64,000 nucleotides of DNA from contig NZ_BAAAUV010000001.1 of assembly GCF_039534125.1 (NCBI RefSeq), forward strand, positions 62,001-126,000, written 5' to 3'. Origin of the DNA: Actinocorallia longicatena (GTDB taxonomy: Bacteria; Actinomycetota; Actinomycetes; Streptosporangiales; Streptosporangiaceae). A program made the translations under genes and the position numbers. Positions 1-8,397 of this stretch are shown piece by piece (the first letter of the stretch is position 1; each line of letters starts with the position of its first letter). The notes under the pieces were generated by a model. It searched no databases. It worked only from the letters and a program-made list of their open reading frames with translations, and was not told the origin of the DNA.

Positions 1-857
1 TGGACGGCCTGCGCGACGTCGGGATCCGAGCGGTCTTCGGCTATCTGCTCACCCCGCAGGACACCGCGGCCGTCCGCAGGGCCCACGCGCTGTTCGGCGC
101 GGACACCCCGCTGCTGACCATGGCCGCCGCCTCGCTCGGGCCGTCGAACCAGAAGATCGACGCCATCACCGCGGACTGGCGTCTGGCCGACGAGCTGGGT
201 CTGCCCCTGGTCACCCATGTGGCCAGCGGCCCGGTCAACGAGCGGCCGATCGAGCTGCTGCGCGACAACGGACTGCTCCGCCCGGACATCCTCTACGTGC
301 ACGGCAACTCCCTCGCCGACGACGAGCTGTCGATGATCGGCGACTCGGGCGGCGCGGTGTCCATCACCCCGGCCGTCGAGGCCAGGCTCGGCCACGGCGG
401 CCCGCTGATCGGCAGGCTCCGCACCGCCGGAGTGACCACCGGCCTCGGCGTGGACGTCGTCACCACCGTCGGCGGCGACATGTTCTCGGTCATCCGGGCG
501 GGACTGCTGACCAGCTACCTGGTCCCCGGCCCGCACTTCACCCCCGCCGACCTGCTGAAGATGGCCACGCTGGACGGTGCCGTCGCGCTCGGCCTGGGCG
601 ACCGGATCGGTTCGTTCAAGATCGGCAAGCAGGCCGACGTGGTGCTCCTGCGCGCCACCGACGTCAACCTCGCGAGCGCGCACGACCCGATCGGTGCCGT
701 GGTCAGCGCCGCGCACCCCGGCAACGTCGACACCGTCCTGGTGGCGGGCCGGATCGTGAAGCAGGACGGCCGGCTGCTCGACCACGACCTCGCCGGCGTC
801 CGCGAGCGGGCGCAGGAGGCGGCCGACCACGTCACCGCCGAGACGATCCGCGCTTGA
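1..857 (+). CDS. Amidohydrolase-family metalloenzyme (5' end outside window)
   Basis: The reading frame is open from the left edge, so the N-terminal part, including the first metal-binding HxH region, is missing. The visible 285 residues look like the C-terminal TIM-barrel half of the TrzA/AtzA/cytosine-deaminase group of amidohydrolases. There is a THVASG histidine, a second histidine in YVHGNS, and an aspartate in GLGVDVV followed by DMFSVIRAGLL, which is where this family places its last metal ligand. The tail (KIGKQADVVLL) is the usual composite-domain strand. Such enzymes hydrolyse C-N or C-Cl bonds on ring substrates. It lies about 90 nt upstream of the cupin gene on the same strand, as the first visible gene of the polyketide tailoring operon. 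Its substrate is unknown and a role in the polyketide pathway is inferred only from position. Confidence 0.85.
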   Translation, partial: DGLRDVGIRAVFGYLLTPQDTAAVRRAHALFGADTPLLTMAAASLGPSNQKIDAITADWRLADELGLPLVTHVASGPVNERPIELLRDNGLLRPDILYVHGNSLADDELSMIGDSGGAVSITPAVEARLGHGGPLIGRLRTAGVTTGLGVDVVTTVGGDMFSVIRAGLLTSYLVPGPHFTPADLLKMATLDGAVALGLGDRIGSFKIGKQADVVLLRATDVNLASAHDPIGAVVSAAHPGNVDTVLVAGRIVKQDGRLLDHDLAGVRERAQEAADHVTAETIRA

Positions 858-947
858 GCACCGCTCTATCGGACGGTGCCACTCTCGGAGCCGAGCGTTC
901 ACGACCACTCCGCGGAAGAGACCATCGCCAATCCTGATGAGGTCATC

Positions 948-1415
948 ATGGGACGATCAGAACCCTTCGTGCTGGAGCCCTCGGAGGCCCGGCCGAATTC
1001 CCAGGGCGGTCAGGGATTCACGACCGCGTTCAAACTCCTCGGCCGCGACACCGCCGGTGCGTTCAGCCTTCTCGAATGGGCGCTGGAACCCTGGCAGGAA
1101 GGGCCGGGGCTGCACCAGCACGATTTCGACGAGGCGTTCTACGTGCTGTCCGGGCAGGTGGCGTTCCAGGTGAAGGGCGAACGCCATGTCCTGGGTCCGC
1201 GCCAGCTGGCGTGGATGCCCCGCAACACCCCGCACGCCTTCTCCAACGCCGGCCCCGAGCCCGCCTCCGGGCTCACCGTCTCCACCCCGGGCGGTCTGGA
1301 GGACGTCTTCGCCGCGCTCCGCGCCGGTGAGGCACCGCCCGACCGGTTCCGGGTGGAGCACCTCGGCCCGCCGTTCCGCGCGGCCGGGGCGCCCGAGTCA
1401 CCCTCCGCGTCCTGA
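948..1415 (+). CDS. Cupin-domain protein
   Basis: A 155-residue single-domain cupin. The conserved metal-binding set is visible: HQHDFDEAFYVLSG (His, His, Glu) in motif 1 and PRNTPHAFSNAG (His) in motif 2. Small cupins in polyketide clusters act as oxygenases, cyclases or isomerases, or have no proven enzyme role, so the reaction cannot be assigned. I chose the ATG at 948 because a GAGG stretch lies just upstream and the domain begins soon after. An in-frame GTG at 876 would add 24 poorly ordered residues. It lies between the amidohydrolase and the O-methyltransferase on the same strand, consistent with co-transcription. Confidence 0.85.
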   Translation: MGRSEPFVLEPSEARPNSQGGQGFTTAFKLLGRDTAGAFSLLEWALEPWQEGPGLHQHDFDEAFYVLSGQVAFQVKGERHVLGPRQLAWMPRNTPHAFSNAGPEPASGLTVSTPGGLEDVFAALRAGEAPPDRFRVEHLGPPFRAAGAPESPSAS

Positions 1416-1502
1416 CCGACGCCCCGCTGGGGCGCGGCCCCGCGCTCCAGCGCCATCACCGGCCCACAGCCTCTCGGGCGACCCTGGAAGGGATCAGCGC
1501 GC

Positions 1503-2576
1503 ATGTCCGCAACAGCCACGCTCAACCGGTTCACCGACTTCATGGTGGGACCAGCGCGGTTCATGAACCTGCTGAGCTGTTTCGAGCTCGGCCTGATCGA
1601 CGCGCTCCGGCAGCGCGGAGGCCAGACCGCCGCCGAGCTCGGTACGGCGGTCGGCGCCACCTCGAACGCCGTGGAACAGCTCCTGCTCCTGCCGGTCAAG
1701 GAGGGCTTCGTCGCCCAGGACGAGGCCACCGGCCGCTACTCCCTCGACGCGCTCGCGGAGGTCCCCGAGGCCGACGTCCAGCGGGTCCTCACCCTGATGA
1801 ACATGATCAAGGTCACCATGGTCCGGCAGGTGTTCTACCTGACCGAGAGCGTGCTGACCGGCACGCTCGTCGGCCTGGAGAAGCTCTACGGCTTCCAGGG
1901 CGGAACCCTCTACGACGCGGTGGCCGAGCACAAGGACCTGCGGGAGTCCTGGGCGACCCTCATGGACAACGTCACCGCCCACATCGACCCCTGGTTCTTC
2001 GACAACATCACCGTCCCCGCCGGGGCGCGCGTGCTCGACGTCGCCGGCAACACCGGTCTCGGCGCGATCCTCACCCACAGGCTGAAGGGATCTCCGGGGC
2101 TCCACGTTACCACCTTCGACCTACCGGAGAAGGAGAAGGAGGCGCTGGAGAACTTCCGCGCCCACGATCTCGAGGGGCGGTGCGGCTTCGTCGGCGGCGA
2201 CGTCTTCGAGGGCGTCCCCGCGGGGCACGACATCGTGCTGATCAAGCATTTCCTGGACATGTGGGATAAGGACGAGGTGCGGCGGATCCTGCGGAGCGTC
2301 CACCGGTCGCTGGACCACGGCGGCCAGGTCAACATCCTGGTGCCCGTCTACCCGGAGAACACCAGGGAGTCCGCCGCCGTCGACGTCGACTTCTTCCCCG
2401 CCTTCTTCCTCGGCTGCACCATGGGCCAGGGCGGACCGCAGAAGATGTCGGCCTACCGCGAACTGCTCGAGGAGTGCGGGTTCACCGTCACGAACACCGT
2501 GACCCAGGACCCCGCGAGGCTCCTGCCCGGCACCTTCGTCGTCCACGGCATCCTGTCGGCGACGAAGACCTCATGA
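1503..2576 (+). CDS. SAM-dependent O-methyltransferase (dimerisation plus catalytic domain)
   Basis: 357 residues with the two-part architecture of small-molecule O-methyltransferases of aromatic polyketide pathways. An N-terminal winged-helix dimerisation region (about 1-110) is followed by a Rossmann methyltransferase domain. The SAM-binding loop reads VLDVAGNTGLG, slightly divergent from the usual DVGGGxG. The region HFLDMWDKDEVRRIL matches the family motif near the catalytic base, although the usual HxxHDW histidine pair is altered. Its stop overlaps the start of the next gene as ATGA (2573-2576), which suggests translational coupling. It probably methylates a phenolic hydroxyl of the polyketide. 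It is one of two O-methyltransferases in the cluster. Confidence 0.9.
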   Translation: MSATATLNRFTDFMVGPARFMNLLSCFELGLIDALRQRGGQTAAELGTAVGATSNAVEQLLLLPVKEGFVAQDEATGRYSLDALAEVPEADVQRVLTLMNMIKVTMVRQVFYLTESVLTGTLVGLEKLYGFQGGTLYDAVAEHKDLRESWATLMDNVTAHIDPWFFDNITVPAGARVLDVAGNTGLGAILTHRLKGSPGLHVTTFDLPEKEKEALENFRAHDLEGRCGFVGGDVFEGVPAGHDIVLIKHFLDMWDKDEVRRILRSVHRSLDHGGQVNILVPVYPENTRESAAVDVDFFPAFFLGCTMGQGGPQKMSAYRELLEECGFTVTNTVTQDPARLLPGTFVVHGILSATKTS

Positions 2577-3385
2577 CCCGGACCGTCCGGGTCGGCGCGC
2601 ACATCTGGCCGGGAGGCGTGCGCGACTATCCGACCTGGCGTGCGGCGGTGCTGCGGGCCGAGGAGCTCGGGGCCGATCTCGTCTTCGGCTACGACCACTT
2701 CCACCGGCCCGCCGTACGCCGCACCGCCACCGGGATCGCGATCGAACCGGTGCAGCCCGACGTCGCCAACTTCGAGGCATGGACGTCCCTGGCGTCCTGG
2801 GCGGAGATCACGAAGCGTGCCGAGATCGGCGTCCTGGTCACCGGGATCGGCTACCGCAACCCCGACCTCCTCGCCGACATGGCCCGCACCGTCGACCACA
2901 TCAGCGGCGGGCGGCTGGTCCTCGGTGTGGGGGCGGGCTGGTACGAGAAGGACTACCGGGTCTACGGCTACGACTACGGGACGCTACGCGCCCGCATGGA
3001 TCTGTTCGCCGAGGGCGTCGCCCGGATCGAGCACCGGCTGGAGAACCTGACGCCGCCGCCCCTCCGGCGGATTCCGATCCTCATCGGCGGGGCCGGGGAG
3101 CAGCGGACGCTGCCCCTCGTCGGCCGGCACGCCCACATCTGGCACAGCGGTCTCGACCTGGAGACCTTCCGCCGCAAGAACGATCTCGTCAAACAGCACG
3201 CCGCGGCGGCGGGCCGCGATGACGGGCTGATCGAACGGGCCACCAACTGGACCACCGCGCCCGCGGCCGACTCCCTGCTCTCCGAGGGCGTCACCCTGCA
3301 CGTCACCGAGCTCAAGCCCACCGACGCGGGCTACGACTTCACGACACTCACCGAGATGCTGGCCTGGCGCGACGCCTGCCGGTAG
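2573..3385 (+). CDS. LLM-class flavin/F420-dependent oxidoreductase
   Basis: 270 residues of a luciferase-like monooxygenase barrel. The N terminus (VGAHIWPGG), the DLVFGYDHFHRP stretch, the phrase TGIGYRNPDLLADMARTVDHISGGRLVLGVGAGW and a C-terminal RIPILIGGAGE segment are typical of the F420- or FMN-using LLM family of actinomycetes. Members reduce or oxygenate small molecules. The ATG at 2573 overlaps the upstream methyltransferase stop by four bases. Longer in-frame starts exist inside the methyltransferase gene but would add basic, unconserved sequence. The position in a tailoring operon with other redox genes suggests a redox step on the polyketide. Confidence 0.9.
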   Translation: MTRTVRVGAHIWPGGVRDYPTWRAAVLRAEELGADLVFGYDHFHRPAVRRTATGIAIEPVQPDVANFEAWTSLASWAEITKRAEIGVLVTGIGYRNPDLLADMARTVDHISGGRLVLGVGAGWYEKDYRVYGYDYGTLRARMDLFAEGVARIEHRLENLTPPPLRRIPILIGGAGEQRTLPLVGRHAHIWHSGLDLETFRRKNDLVKQHAAAAGRDDGLIERATNWTTAPAADSLLSEGVTLHVTELKPTDAGYDFTTLTEMLAWRDACR

Positions 3386-3399
3386 AAAGGACGGCCGCC

Positions 3400-4455
3400 A
3401 TGGAGTACCGCCGGCTGGGCAGGTCGGGACTCAGGGTCTCCGTGCTGACGCTCGGAGCGCTGACCTTCGGCGGACGAGGCGTCTTCGCCAAGGTCGGCAC
3501 CACCGACGTCGCCGACGCCACCCGCCAGGTCGATCGGGCCCTGGACGCGGGCGTCAATCTGGTCGACACCGCCGACGCCTACTCCGGCGGCGCCTCCGAG
3601 GAGATCGTCGGTCAGGCCCTGAAGGGACGCTGGAACCGCGCACTCGTCGCCACGAAGGCCCGGATGCCCACCGGTGCGGGACCGAACGACGCCGGGCTGT
3701 CGCGGTATCACCTGATCGCGGCGTGCGAGGCGAGCCTGCGCCGGCTGGGAACCGACCACATCGACCTCTACCAGGTGCACGCCTGGGACGGAGCGACGCC
3801 GCTCGAGGAGACCCTCTCGGCGCTGGACGATCTGGTCCGCGCCGGCAAGATCCGCTACGTGGGCTGCTCGAACTACTCGGGCTGGCACCTGATGAAGGCC
3901 CTGGCGACGTCCGACAGATGCGGTCTGGCGCGGTTCGTCAGCCAGCAGATCTACTATTCGCTCCAGGCCCGCGAGGCCGAGTACGAACTGGTGCCCGCGG
4001 CCGTCGACCAGGGGGTCGGGGTCCTGGTGTGGAGCCCCCTGGCCGGCGGCCTGCTGTCCGGCAAGTACCGGCGGGGCGAGGCGCCTCCGGAGGGGACCCG
4101 GCGTTTCGCGGGGTGGAACGAACCCCCGGTGCGCGACGAGGCGCTGCTCTACGACGTCGTCGACGCGCTGGCCGGAATCGCGGAGGAACGCGGCGCCTCA
4201 CCCGCCCAGGTGGCGCTGGCCTGGCTGCTGTCCCGGCCCGCCGTGACCTCTCTGGTCATCGGCGCCAGGACCGACGGCCAGCTCGCCGAGAACCTCGGCG
4301 CCGCCGACCTCGTGCTGACCTCGGGCGAGCTCGACCGGCTGACCGCGCTGAGCGCTCCCGCCCTGCTCTACCCCTACTGGCATCAGGCGAAGCTGGCGGC
4401 CGACCGGCTCGGCCCGGCCGACGAGACCCTGCTCCGCCCGCACATCGGTACCTAG
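3400..4455 (+). CDS. Aldo/keto reductase
   Basis: 351 residues with an NADPH-dependent aldo/keto reductase barrel. The start is typical (MEYRRLGRSGLRVSVLTLG). The catalytic tetrad is visible: Asp in VDTADAY, Tyr in the same segment, Lys in LVATKAR and His in DLYQVHAWD. The C-terminal NADPH-binding stretch is SLVIGARTDGQLAENL. The start is supported by an AAAGGA element about 8 nt upstream. It is close behind the LLM gene (14-nt gap). As the cluster has no PKS ketoreductase, this enzyme could reduce a carbonyl after cyclisation, but its substrate is not evident. Confidence 0.92.
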   Translation: MEYRRLGRSGLRVSVLTLGALTFGGRGVFAKVGTTDVADATRQVDRALDAGVNLVDTADAYSGGASEEIVGQALKGRWNRALVATKARMPTGAGPNDAGLSRYHLIAACEASLRRLGTDHIDLYQVHAWDGATPLEETLSALDDLVRAGKIRYVGCSNYSGWHLMKALATSDRCGLARFVSQQIYYSLQAREAEYELVPAAVDQGVGVLVWSPLAGGLLSGKYRRGEAPPEGTRRFAGWNEPPVRDEALLYDVVDALAGIAEERGASPAQVALAWLLSRPAVTSLVIGARTDGQLAENLGAADLVLTSGELDRLTALSAPALLYPYWHQAKLAADRLGPADETLLRPHIGT

Positions 4456-4512
4456 GTGCGCCCGGGGCCGGACCGAACGCATCACGCGAACGACACTGTG
4501 AGGAGAAACGTC

Positions 4513-4962
4513 ATGACGGAAACGATCGCCCAGAGGACGGCCGCCGGGGAGCCCGCGGAGGGCCCGTCCCTCTACGAGCGCCTCGGTGGGATCTTCGGTA
4601 TCGCCGCGGTGATGGACGTGCTCACCGACCGGCTCTTCGACAACGTCTCGGCCAACCAGAACCCTTACGTGGCGAAGATGCACGAACGCAACGGGCGTCC
4701 GGGGTTCAAGTTCATGGTCACGGCGTGGTCGGTCGAGGAGACCGGCGGACCCCGCTGCTACCCGGGCCGCGACATGCACCACGCCCACGTCGACATGGAG
4801 ATGAGCGAGCACGACTACGACGTGGTGGCGCTCGAGATCGCCGCCACCCTGAGCTACTGCGGCGTCGGCGTGCGGGAGCAGAAGGAGTACATGGCGATCG
4901 TCGAGCGCATCCGACGCGAGATCATCGACGCTCCGGCCAACGAGCGGGCGAAGGTCCTGTGA
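4513..4962 (+). CDS. Group I truncated hemoglobin
   Basis: 149 residues with the two-over-two globin pattern. It has an N-terminal SLYERLGGIFGI helix, GG motifs, the AW...GG-x3-Y segment and RDMHHAHVDMEMSEHDYD, in which His92 aligns with the proximal F8 histidine of group I truncated hemoglobins. These proteins bind haem and O2 or NO and can carry out dioxygenation or peroxidase chemistry. The ATG at 4513 has GAGGAGA upstream; an upstream GTG would add 19 unconserved residues. The gene overlaps the flavin reductase by a GTGA junction, suggesting the reductase could keep the haem reduced. That functional pairing is inference. Confidence 0.85.
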   Translation: MTETIAQRTAAGEPAEGPSLYERLGGIFGIAAVMDVLTDRLFDNVSANQNPYVAKMHERNGRPGFKFMVTAWSVEETGGPRCYPGRDMHHAHVDMEMSEHDYDVVALEIAATLSYCGVGVREQKEYMAIVERIRREIIDAPANERAKVL

Positions 4963-5573
4963 CGCCCCGGCTGATGATCGTCATCGGCTCGACGAGGCCG
5001 GGGCGCGCCGGGGCGTCCATCGCGGAGTGGTTCACCGGGCGGGCGCGGGACCACGGCGGTTTCGACACCACCGTGGCCGACCTCGCCGAGCTGGATCTGC
5101 CGCTGCTCGACGAGCCCGCCCTCCCCCGGCTGCGGCAGTACACACGGCAGCACACCAGGGAGTGGAGCGCACGCGTCGAGGCCGCCGACGCGGTCGTGTT
5201 CGTGACTCCGGAATACAACTTCGGCTATCCGGCGGCCGTCAAGAACGCGATCGACTACCTTCACGCCGAATGGCACCACAAGCCGGTCGGATTCGTCTCC
5301 TATGGCGGCGTCTCGGCCGGTACGCGGGCCGTGCAGCAGCTGAAGCAGGTCGTGACGACCCTGCGCATGCTGCCCGTGGTCGAGGGCGTGAACATCGCCT
5401 GGCATCCCCGCTTCATCAGCGACGGCCTGTTCCACGCCGACGAGGAGCTGGAGCGGGCCGCGGCGGCCATGCTCGACGAGCTGGTCCGCACCGAGGCCGC
5501 GCTGCGCCCGCTGCGCCCGCCGGGCGATCGGGCGGCCTCCGGCTCCAACGGCGCGAAGCCCGCCGCCCGCTGA
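4959..5573 (+). CDS. NADPH-dependent FMN reductase family protein
   Basis: 204 residues with a flavodoxin-like fold. IVIGSTRPGRAG is the FMN phosphate-binding loop. TPEYNFGYPAAVKNAIDYL is the conserved second flavin motif, and GFVSYGGVSAGTRAVQQL completes the set. Such enzymes reduce free or bound FMN using NAD(P)H. The GTG at 4959 overlaps the globin stop, which favours coupled translation. An ATG at 4974 would trim five residues. It is the last gene of the tailoring operon and the natural electron donor for the haem protein or the LLM oxidoreductase next to it, although no interaction can be read from sequence. The last 30 residues are Pro/Ala-rich and probably disordered. Confidence 0.9.
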   Translation: MTPRLMIVIGSTRPGRAGASIAEWFTGRARDHGGFDTTVADLAELDLPLLDEPALPRLRQYTRQHTREWSARVEAADAVVFVTPEYNFGYPAAVKNAIDYLHAEWHHKPVGFVSYGGVSAGTRAVQQLKQVVTTLRMLPVVEGVNIAWHPRFISDGLFHADEELERAAAAMLDELVRTEAALRPLRPPGDRAASGSNGAKPAAR

Positions 5574-5589
5574 CCGTCCCCACGGACGG
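5574..5589. terminator. Small hairpin between convergent genes
   Basis: CCGTCC and GGACGG flank a CCAC loop (6-bp perfect stem) immediately after the flavin reductase stop and before the end of the leftward MFS gene. No T-run follows. It may act as a weak bidirectional terminator. Confidence 0.4.
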
Positions 5590-5617
5590 CCACCGGGCGG
5601 CGGACCTTCTCTTCGGG

Positions 5618-7087
5618 TCAGCGGCGCTCCCCCGCGACCTGGGTCCCCCGGCCCGGGTCCGGGGCGGGCGCCCCCCGGTCGACCTCCTCGAACAGCTCCG
5701 CGGCACGGGCCGCGGTGCCCTTGGCCCAGGCTCCGGTGCTGATCAGCCCCAGCAGCAGAATGCCGGCGCCGAGTCCGGCCACCATCCACCACACGCCCCG
5801 TTCGGAGTCGGTGAAGGCGGTCCCTCCGCTGACCGAGCCCACGATCGCTCCGGCGATCGCGACGCCCAGGGTGGTCCCGGTCTGCCTGCCGGCGGAGGCC
5901 AGCGAGGTCGCGACGCCCGCCATCGAGCGGGGCATGCCCGAGACGGCCGTGTTGGTGATCGGCGGATTGATCGTGCCCTGGAACACCCCGAAGAGGAGGT
6001 AGATCGCGAGCACGAGCACCAGCGGAGTGGCCGGCTCGATCAGGAGCGACAGGACACCGCCCGCGGCCAGTGCGGTACCCGAGACCACCAGCGGCAGCCG
6101 GGGACCGCGGGCGCCGACGAGCTTTCCGGTGTACGGCGAGAGCAGGGCGATCAGCGCGCCGACCGGAAGGAGGCTCAGCCCGGCCTGCAACGCCGACATG
6201 CCGCGCACGTTCTGCAGGTACAGCGTCGTCACGAACAGGAACGCTCCGAAGGCGCACAGCGCGAACAGCGCCATGAGGATCGCCGAGCTGAACGGCACGC
6301 TGCGGAACAGCCGCAGCTCCAGCAGCGGATCGGTCCTGCGGCTCTCGTAGGCGATGAGGACCGCCGCCGACAGCGCCGCGACGGCGAGAAGAACAAGGAT
6401 CTCCGGCGAGGTCCAGCCGTACCTGTTGGCCTCGATGATCGCATAGACGACACCGCCCAGCACGAGCACCACGAGGAGCTGCCCCACCGGGTCGAACCGG
6501 CGTGCCCTCGGCGCCCGGGACTCGGGTACGTACAAGGTGGTCAGGACGGCCGCGATGATCACGATCGGCACGTTGATCCAGAAGATGGACCGCCAGCCGA
6601 AGGCGTCGACGAGGGCGCCGCCGAGGATCGGCCCGAGCGCCAGCGACAGGCCCGACATCGAGCCGAACACGCCGATGGCCTTGGCCCTCTCGGCCGGGAC
6701 GGTGAACGTCGTGGCGATGATCGCCATCGCCACGGGGTTGAGCATGGTCCCACCGACCGCCTGGATCGCACGGGCCGCGATCAGCCATTCGGTGTTCGAG
6801 GCCAGCCCGCACAGGAGCGAACCGAGGCCGAACGCGACGAGGCCGATCTGGAAGACGCGCTTGCGCCCCACCCTGTCGGCGGTGGACCCGGCCAGCAGCA
6901 GGAAGCTGGCGAGGACCAGGGTGTAGGCGTCGACCGTCCACTGCAGACCGGTCACCGAGGCGTCCAGTGAGCGGTGGATCGTCGGCAGCGCGGTGTTGAC
7001 GATGGATATGTCCATCACCACGACGATCATGCTGGCGCAGCAGATGGCCAGCACCAGCGATCTCTGGCGTGAGCTGAGTTCGGTCAT
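5618..7087 (-). CDS. MFS drug exporter, DHA2 (EmrB/QacA) family
   Basis: 489 residues with about 14 hydrophobic segments. Family motifs are visible: motif C-like DISIVNTALPTI in helix 1, LAGSTADRVGRKRVF as the loop 2-3 motif A, and LAGPILGG-like GPILGGALVDAFGWRSIFWINVP. It is likely a proton-driven exporter for the cluster product or another toxic compound. It diverges from the MerR-type gene with only 44 nt between the start codons, the usual layout for an efflux pump with its own regulator. The C-terminal 30 residues are hydrophilic. Confidence 0.92.
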   Translation of the reverse strand: MTELSSRQRSLVLAICCASMIVVVMDISIVNTALPTIHRSLDASVTGLQWTVDAYTLVLASFLLLAGSTADRVGRKRVFQIGLVAFGLGSLLCGLASNTEWLIAARAIQAVGGTMLNPVAMAIIATTFTVPAERAKAIGVFGSMSGLSLALGPILGGALVDAFGWRSIFWINVPIVIIAAVLTTLYVPESRAPRARRFDPVGQLLVVLVLGGVVYAIIEANRYGWTSPEILVLLAVAALSAAVLIAYESRRTDPLLELRLFRSVPFSSAILMALFALCAFGAFLFVTTLYLQNVRGMSALQAGLSLLPVGALIALLSPYTGKLVGARGPRLPLVVSGTALAAGGVLSLLIEPATPLVLVLAIYLLFGVFQGTINPPITNTAVSGMPRSMAGVATSLASAGRQTGTTLGVAIAGAIVGSVSGGTAFTDSERGVWWMVAGLGAGILLLGLISTGAWAKGTAARAAELFEEVDRGAPAPDPGRGTQVAGERR

Positions 7088-7101
7088 GGGAATCCCATCT
7101 G

Positions 7102-7113
7102 GTGATTGGTCAC
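7102..7113. promoter_or_regulatory. Possible operator between MFS exporter and MerR regulator
   Basis: The 44-bp divergent intergenic region contains GTGA-ttgg-TCAC, an interrupted inverted repeat. It also has TAGTTT at 7119-7124, placed so that transcription of the MerR gene would begin at or next to its GTG. A dyad in this position is what a MerR-type protein would bind. The dyad is short and no genome-wide comparison was possible. Confidence 0.35.
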
Positions 7114-7131
7114 GATGCTAGTTTTTAGAGC

Positions 7132-7599
7132 GTGCTCGAAGTCAATCCGCAGCAGCCGAGGAAGCCCGCTCCCGCCGAGGGCGAGATCGGCGTGAGCATC
7201 GCCGAGGCCGCCCGCCGCACCGGGCTCAGCGTCCACACGCTCCGCTACTACGAACGCGCCGGCCTCGTCATCACCGGTGTCGGCCGCACGAACGGGGGCC
7301 GTCGGCGCTATCACCAGGTGGACCTGGACTGGATCTCGGTCTGCACCAAGTTGCGGGCCACCGGCATGCCGATCAGGACCATCCAGCGCTACGCGCGTCT
7401 CGTGGCCGAGGGCCACGGCAACGAGGAGGAGCGGCTGGCCCTCATGGAGGCCCACAGCGCCGACGTGACCGCCAAGATCGCTGAGCTTCAGGAGAACCTG
7501 AGACTCATCGACCACAAGATCGACGTCTATCGGGGCAGGCTCGCGGCGGGTGACGCCGACCGGCTGTGGGCGTCGGGGATCCGGCCCACCGGCGGCTGA
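7132..7599 (+). CDS. MerR-family transcriptional regulator
   Basis: 155 residues. The winged-helix DNA-binding domain is clear: VSIAEAARRTGLSVHTLRYYERAGLV, then GGRRRYHQVDLDWI. It is followed by the TGMPIRTIQRY helix and a long C-terminal coiled coil (ERLALMEAHSADVTAKIAELQENLRLIDHKIDVYRGRL). No metal-binding cysteine cluster is seen, so it is more like the multidrug or redox MerR members than metal sensors. The GTG at 7132 gives an N-terminal extension of about 20 residues; an internal GTG near residue 21 could be the real start. It is divergent from the MFS exporter and probably controls it. Confidence 0.88.
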   Translation: MLEVNPQQPRKPAPAEGEIGVSIAEAARRTGLSVHTLRYYERAGLVITGVGRTNGGRRRYHQVDLDWISVCTKLRATGMPIRTIQRYARLVAEGHGNEEERLALMEAHSADVTAKIAELQENLRLIDHKIDVYRGRLAAGDADRLWASGIRPTGG

Positions 7600-7626
7600 A
7601 GGCCGCCCGGCGGGCCGGACCGGGCC

Positions 7627-8397
7627 TCAGCCGCCCTCCGGTCCCGGCTCCTCGACGATCGCCACGACCCTGGTCCAGCCCGCGCCCAGCCCTGCGAGCC
7701 GGACGGGGAAGCAGGCCACGGTGAATCCGGTCGCCGCCGGCAGCGCGTCGAGGTTCGCGAGCTTCTCCAGCTGGCAGTAGGGGCGTTCACGGCCGTACAG
7801 GTGCGCGGGCCACAGCACGGCGTTGTCGCCGTGCTCGCGGTAGTCACCGAGCATCGAGGCGAACGGCCTGTCGAAGCCCCAGGCGTCGATGCCGACGACC
7901 TTCACACCGCGCTCGACGAGGTAGGCCGTGGACTCCCTGGTCATCCCCGGATGCTCGGTCCGGTAGGCCTCGGTCCCCCAGAGCCGGTCCGCTCCCGTCC
8001 AGATCAGGGCGATGTCGCCCGCCCGGAGCTCATGGGGGATCTTCGCCAGGGCGTCCTCGACGTCGGCGGCGGCGATTCCGGCACCGGGCGGGACATGGCG
8101 CAGATCGAGCCGGACACCGGGGGCCAGGCACCACTCCAGCGGGACACCGTCGATGGCGGCCGCGGCCTTTCCGCCGCTGAGCTCGCCGTAGTGCAGCGGC
8201 GCGTCCATGTGGGTGCCGGTGTGCGTGGTGAGGGTGATCGTCTCATTGGTGATCGCCTCGCCTTCGGGGAAATCAGCCGGCGTGAGACCCAGGGCGGCGG
8301 GCGCCGCCTTGTGGTCGATGACGGAGATCTCGACCGGCGTCGCCTCACTCGGGCCGTCGAGGACCGGCACGCTGAGATCGATCAGCCGTCGGCTCAC
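7627..8397 (-). CDS. Putative cyclase family protein (PF04199, kynurenine-formamidase-like)
   Basis: 256 residues containing the hallmark metal motif THTGTHMDAPLHY (HxGTHxDxPxH) at about residues 58-70, plus WTGADRLW and the later VVGIDAWGFDRP segment of this fold. The family includes arylformamidases and proteins annotated as cyclases in polyketide clusters. Its start overlaps the stop of the Dabb-SRPBCC gene (ATGA, 8394-8397), so the two are probably translated together and act in the same ring-forming steps. The order of cyclisation cannot be read from sequence. Confidence 0.88.
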   Translation of the reverse strand: MSRRLIDLSVPVLDGPSEATPVEISVIDHKAAPAALGLTPADFPEGEAITNETITLTTHTGTHMDAPLHYGELSGGKAAAAIDGVPLEWCLAPGVRLDLRHVPPGAGIAAADVEDALAKIPHELRAGDIALIWTGADRLWGTEAYRTEHPGMTRESTAYLVERGVKVVGIDAWGFDRPFASMLGDYREHGDNAVLWPAHLYGRERPYCQLEKLANLDALPAATGFTVACFPVRLAGLGAGWTRVVAIVEEPGPEGG

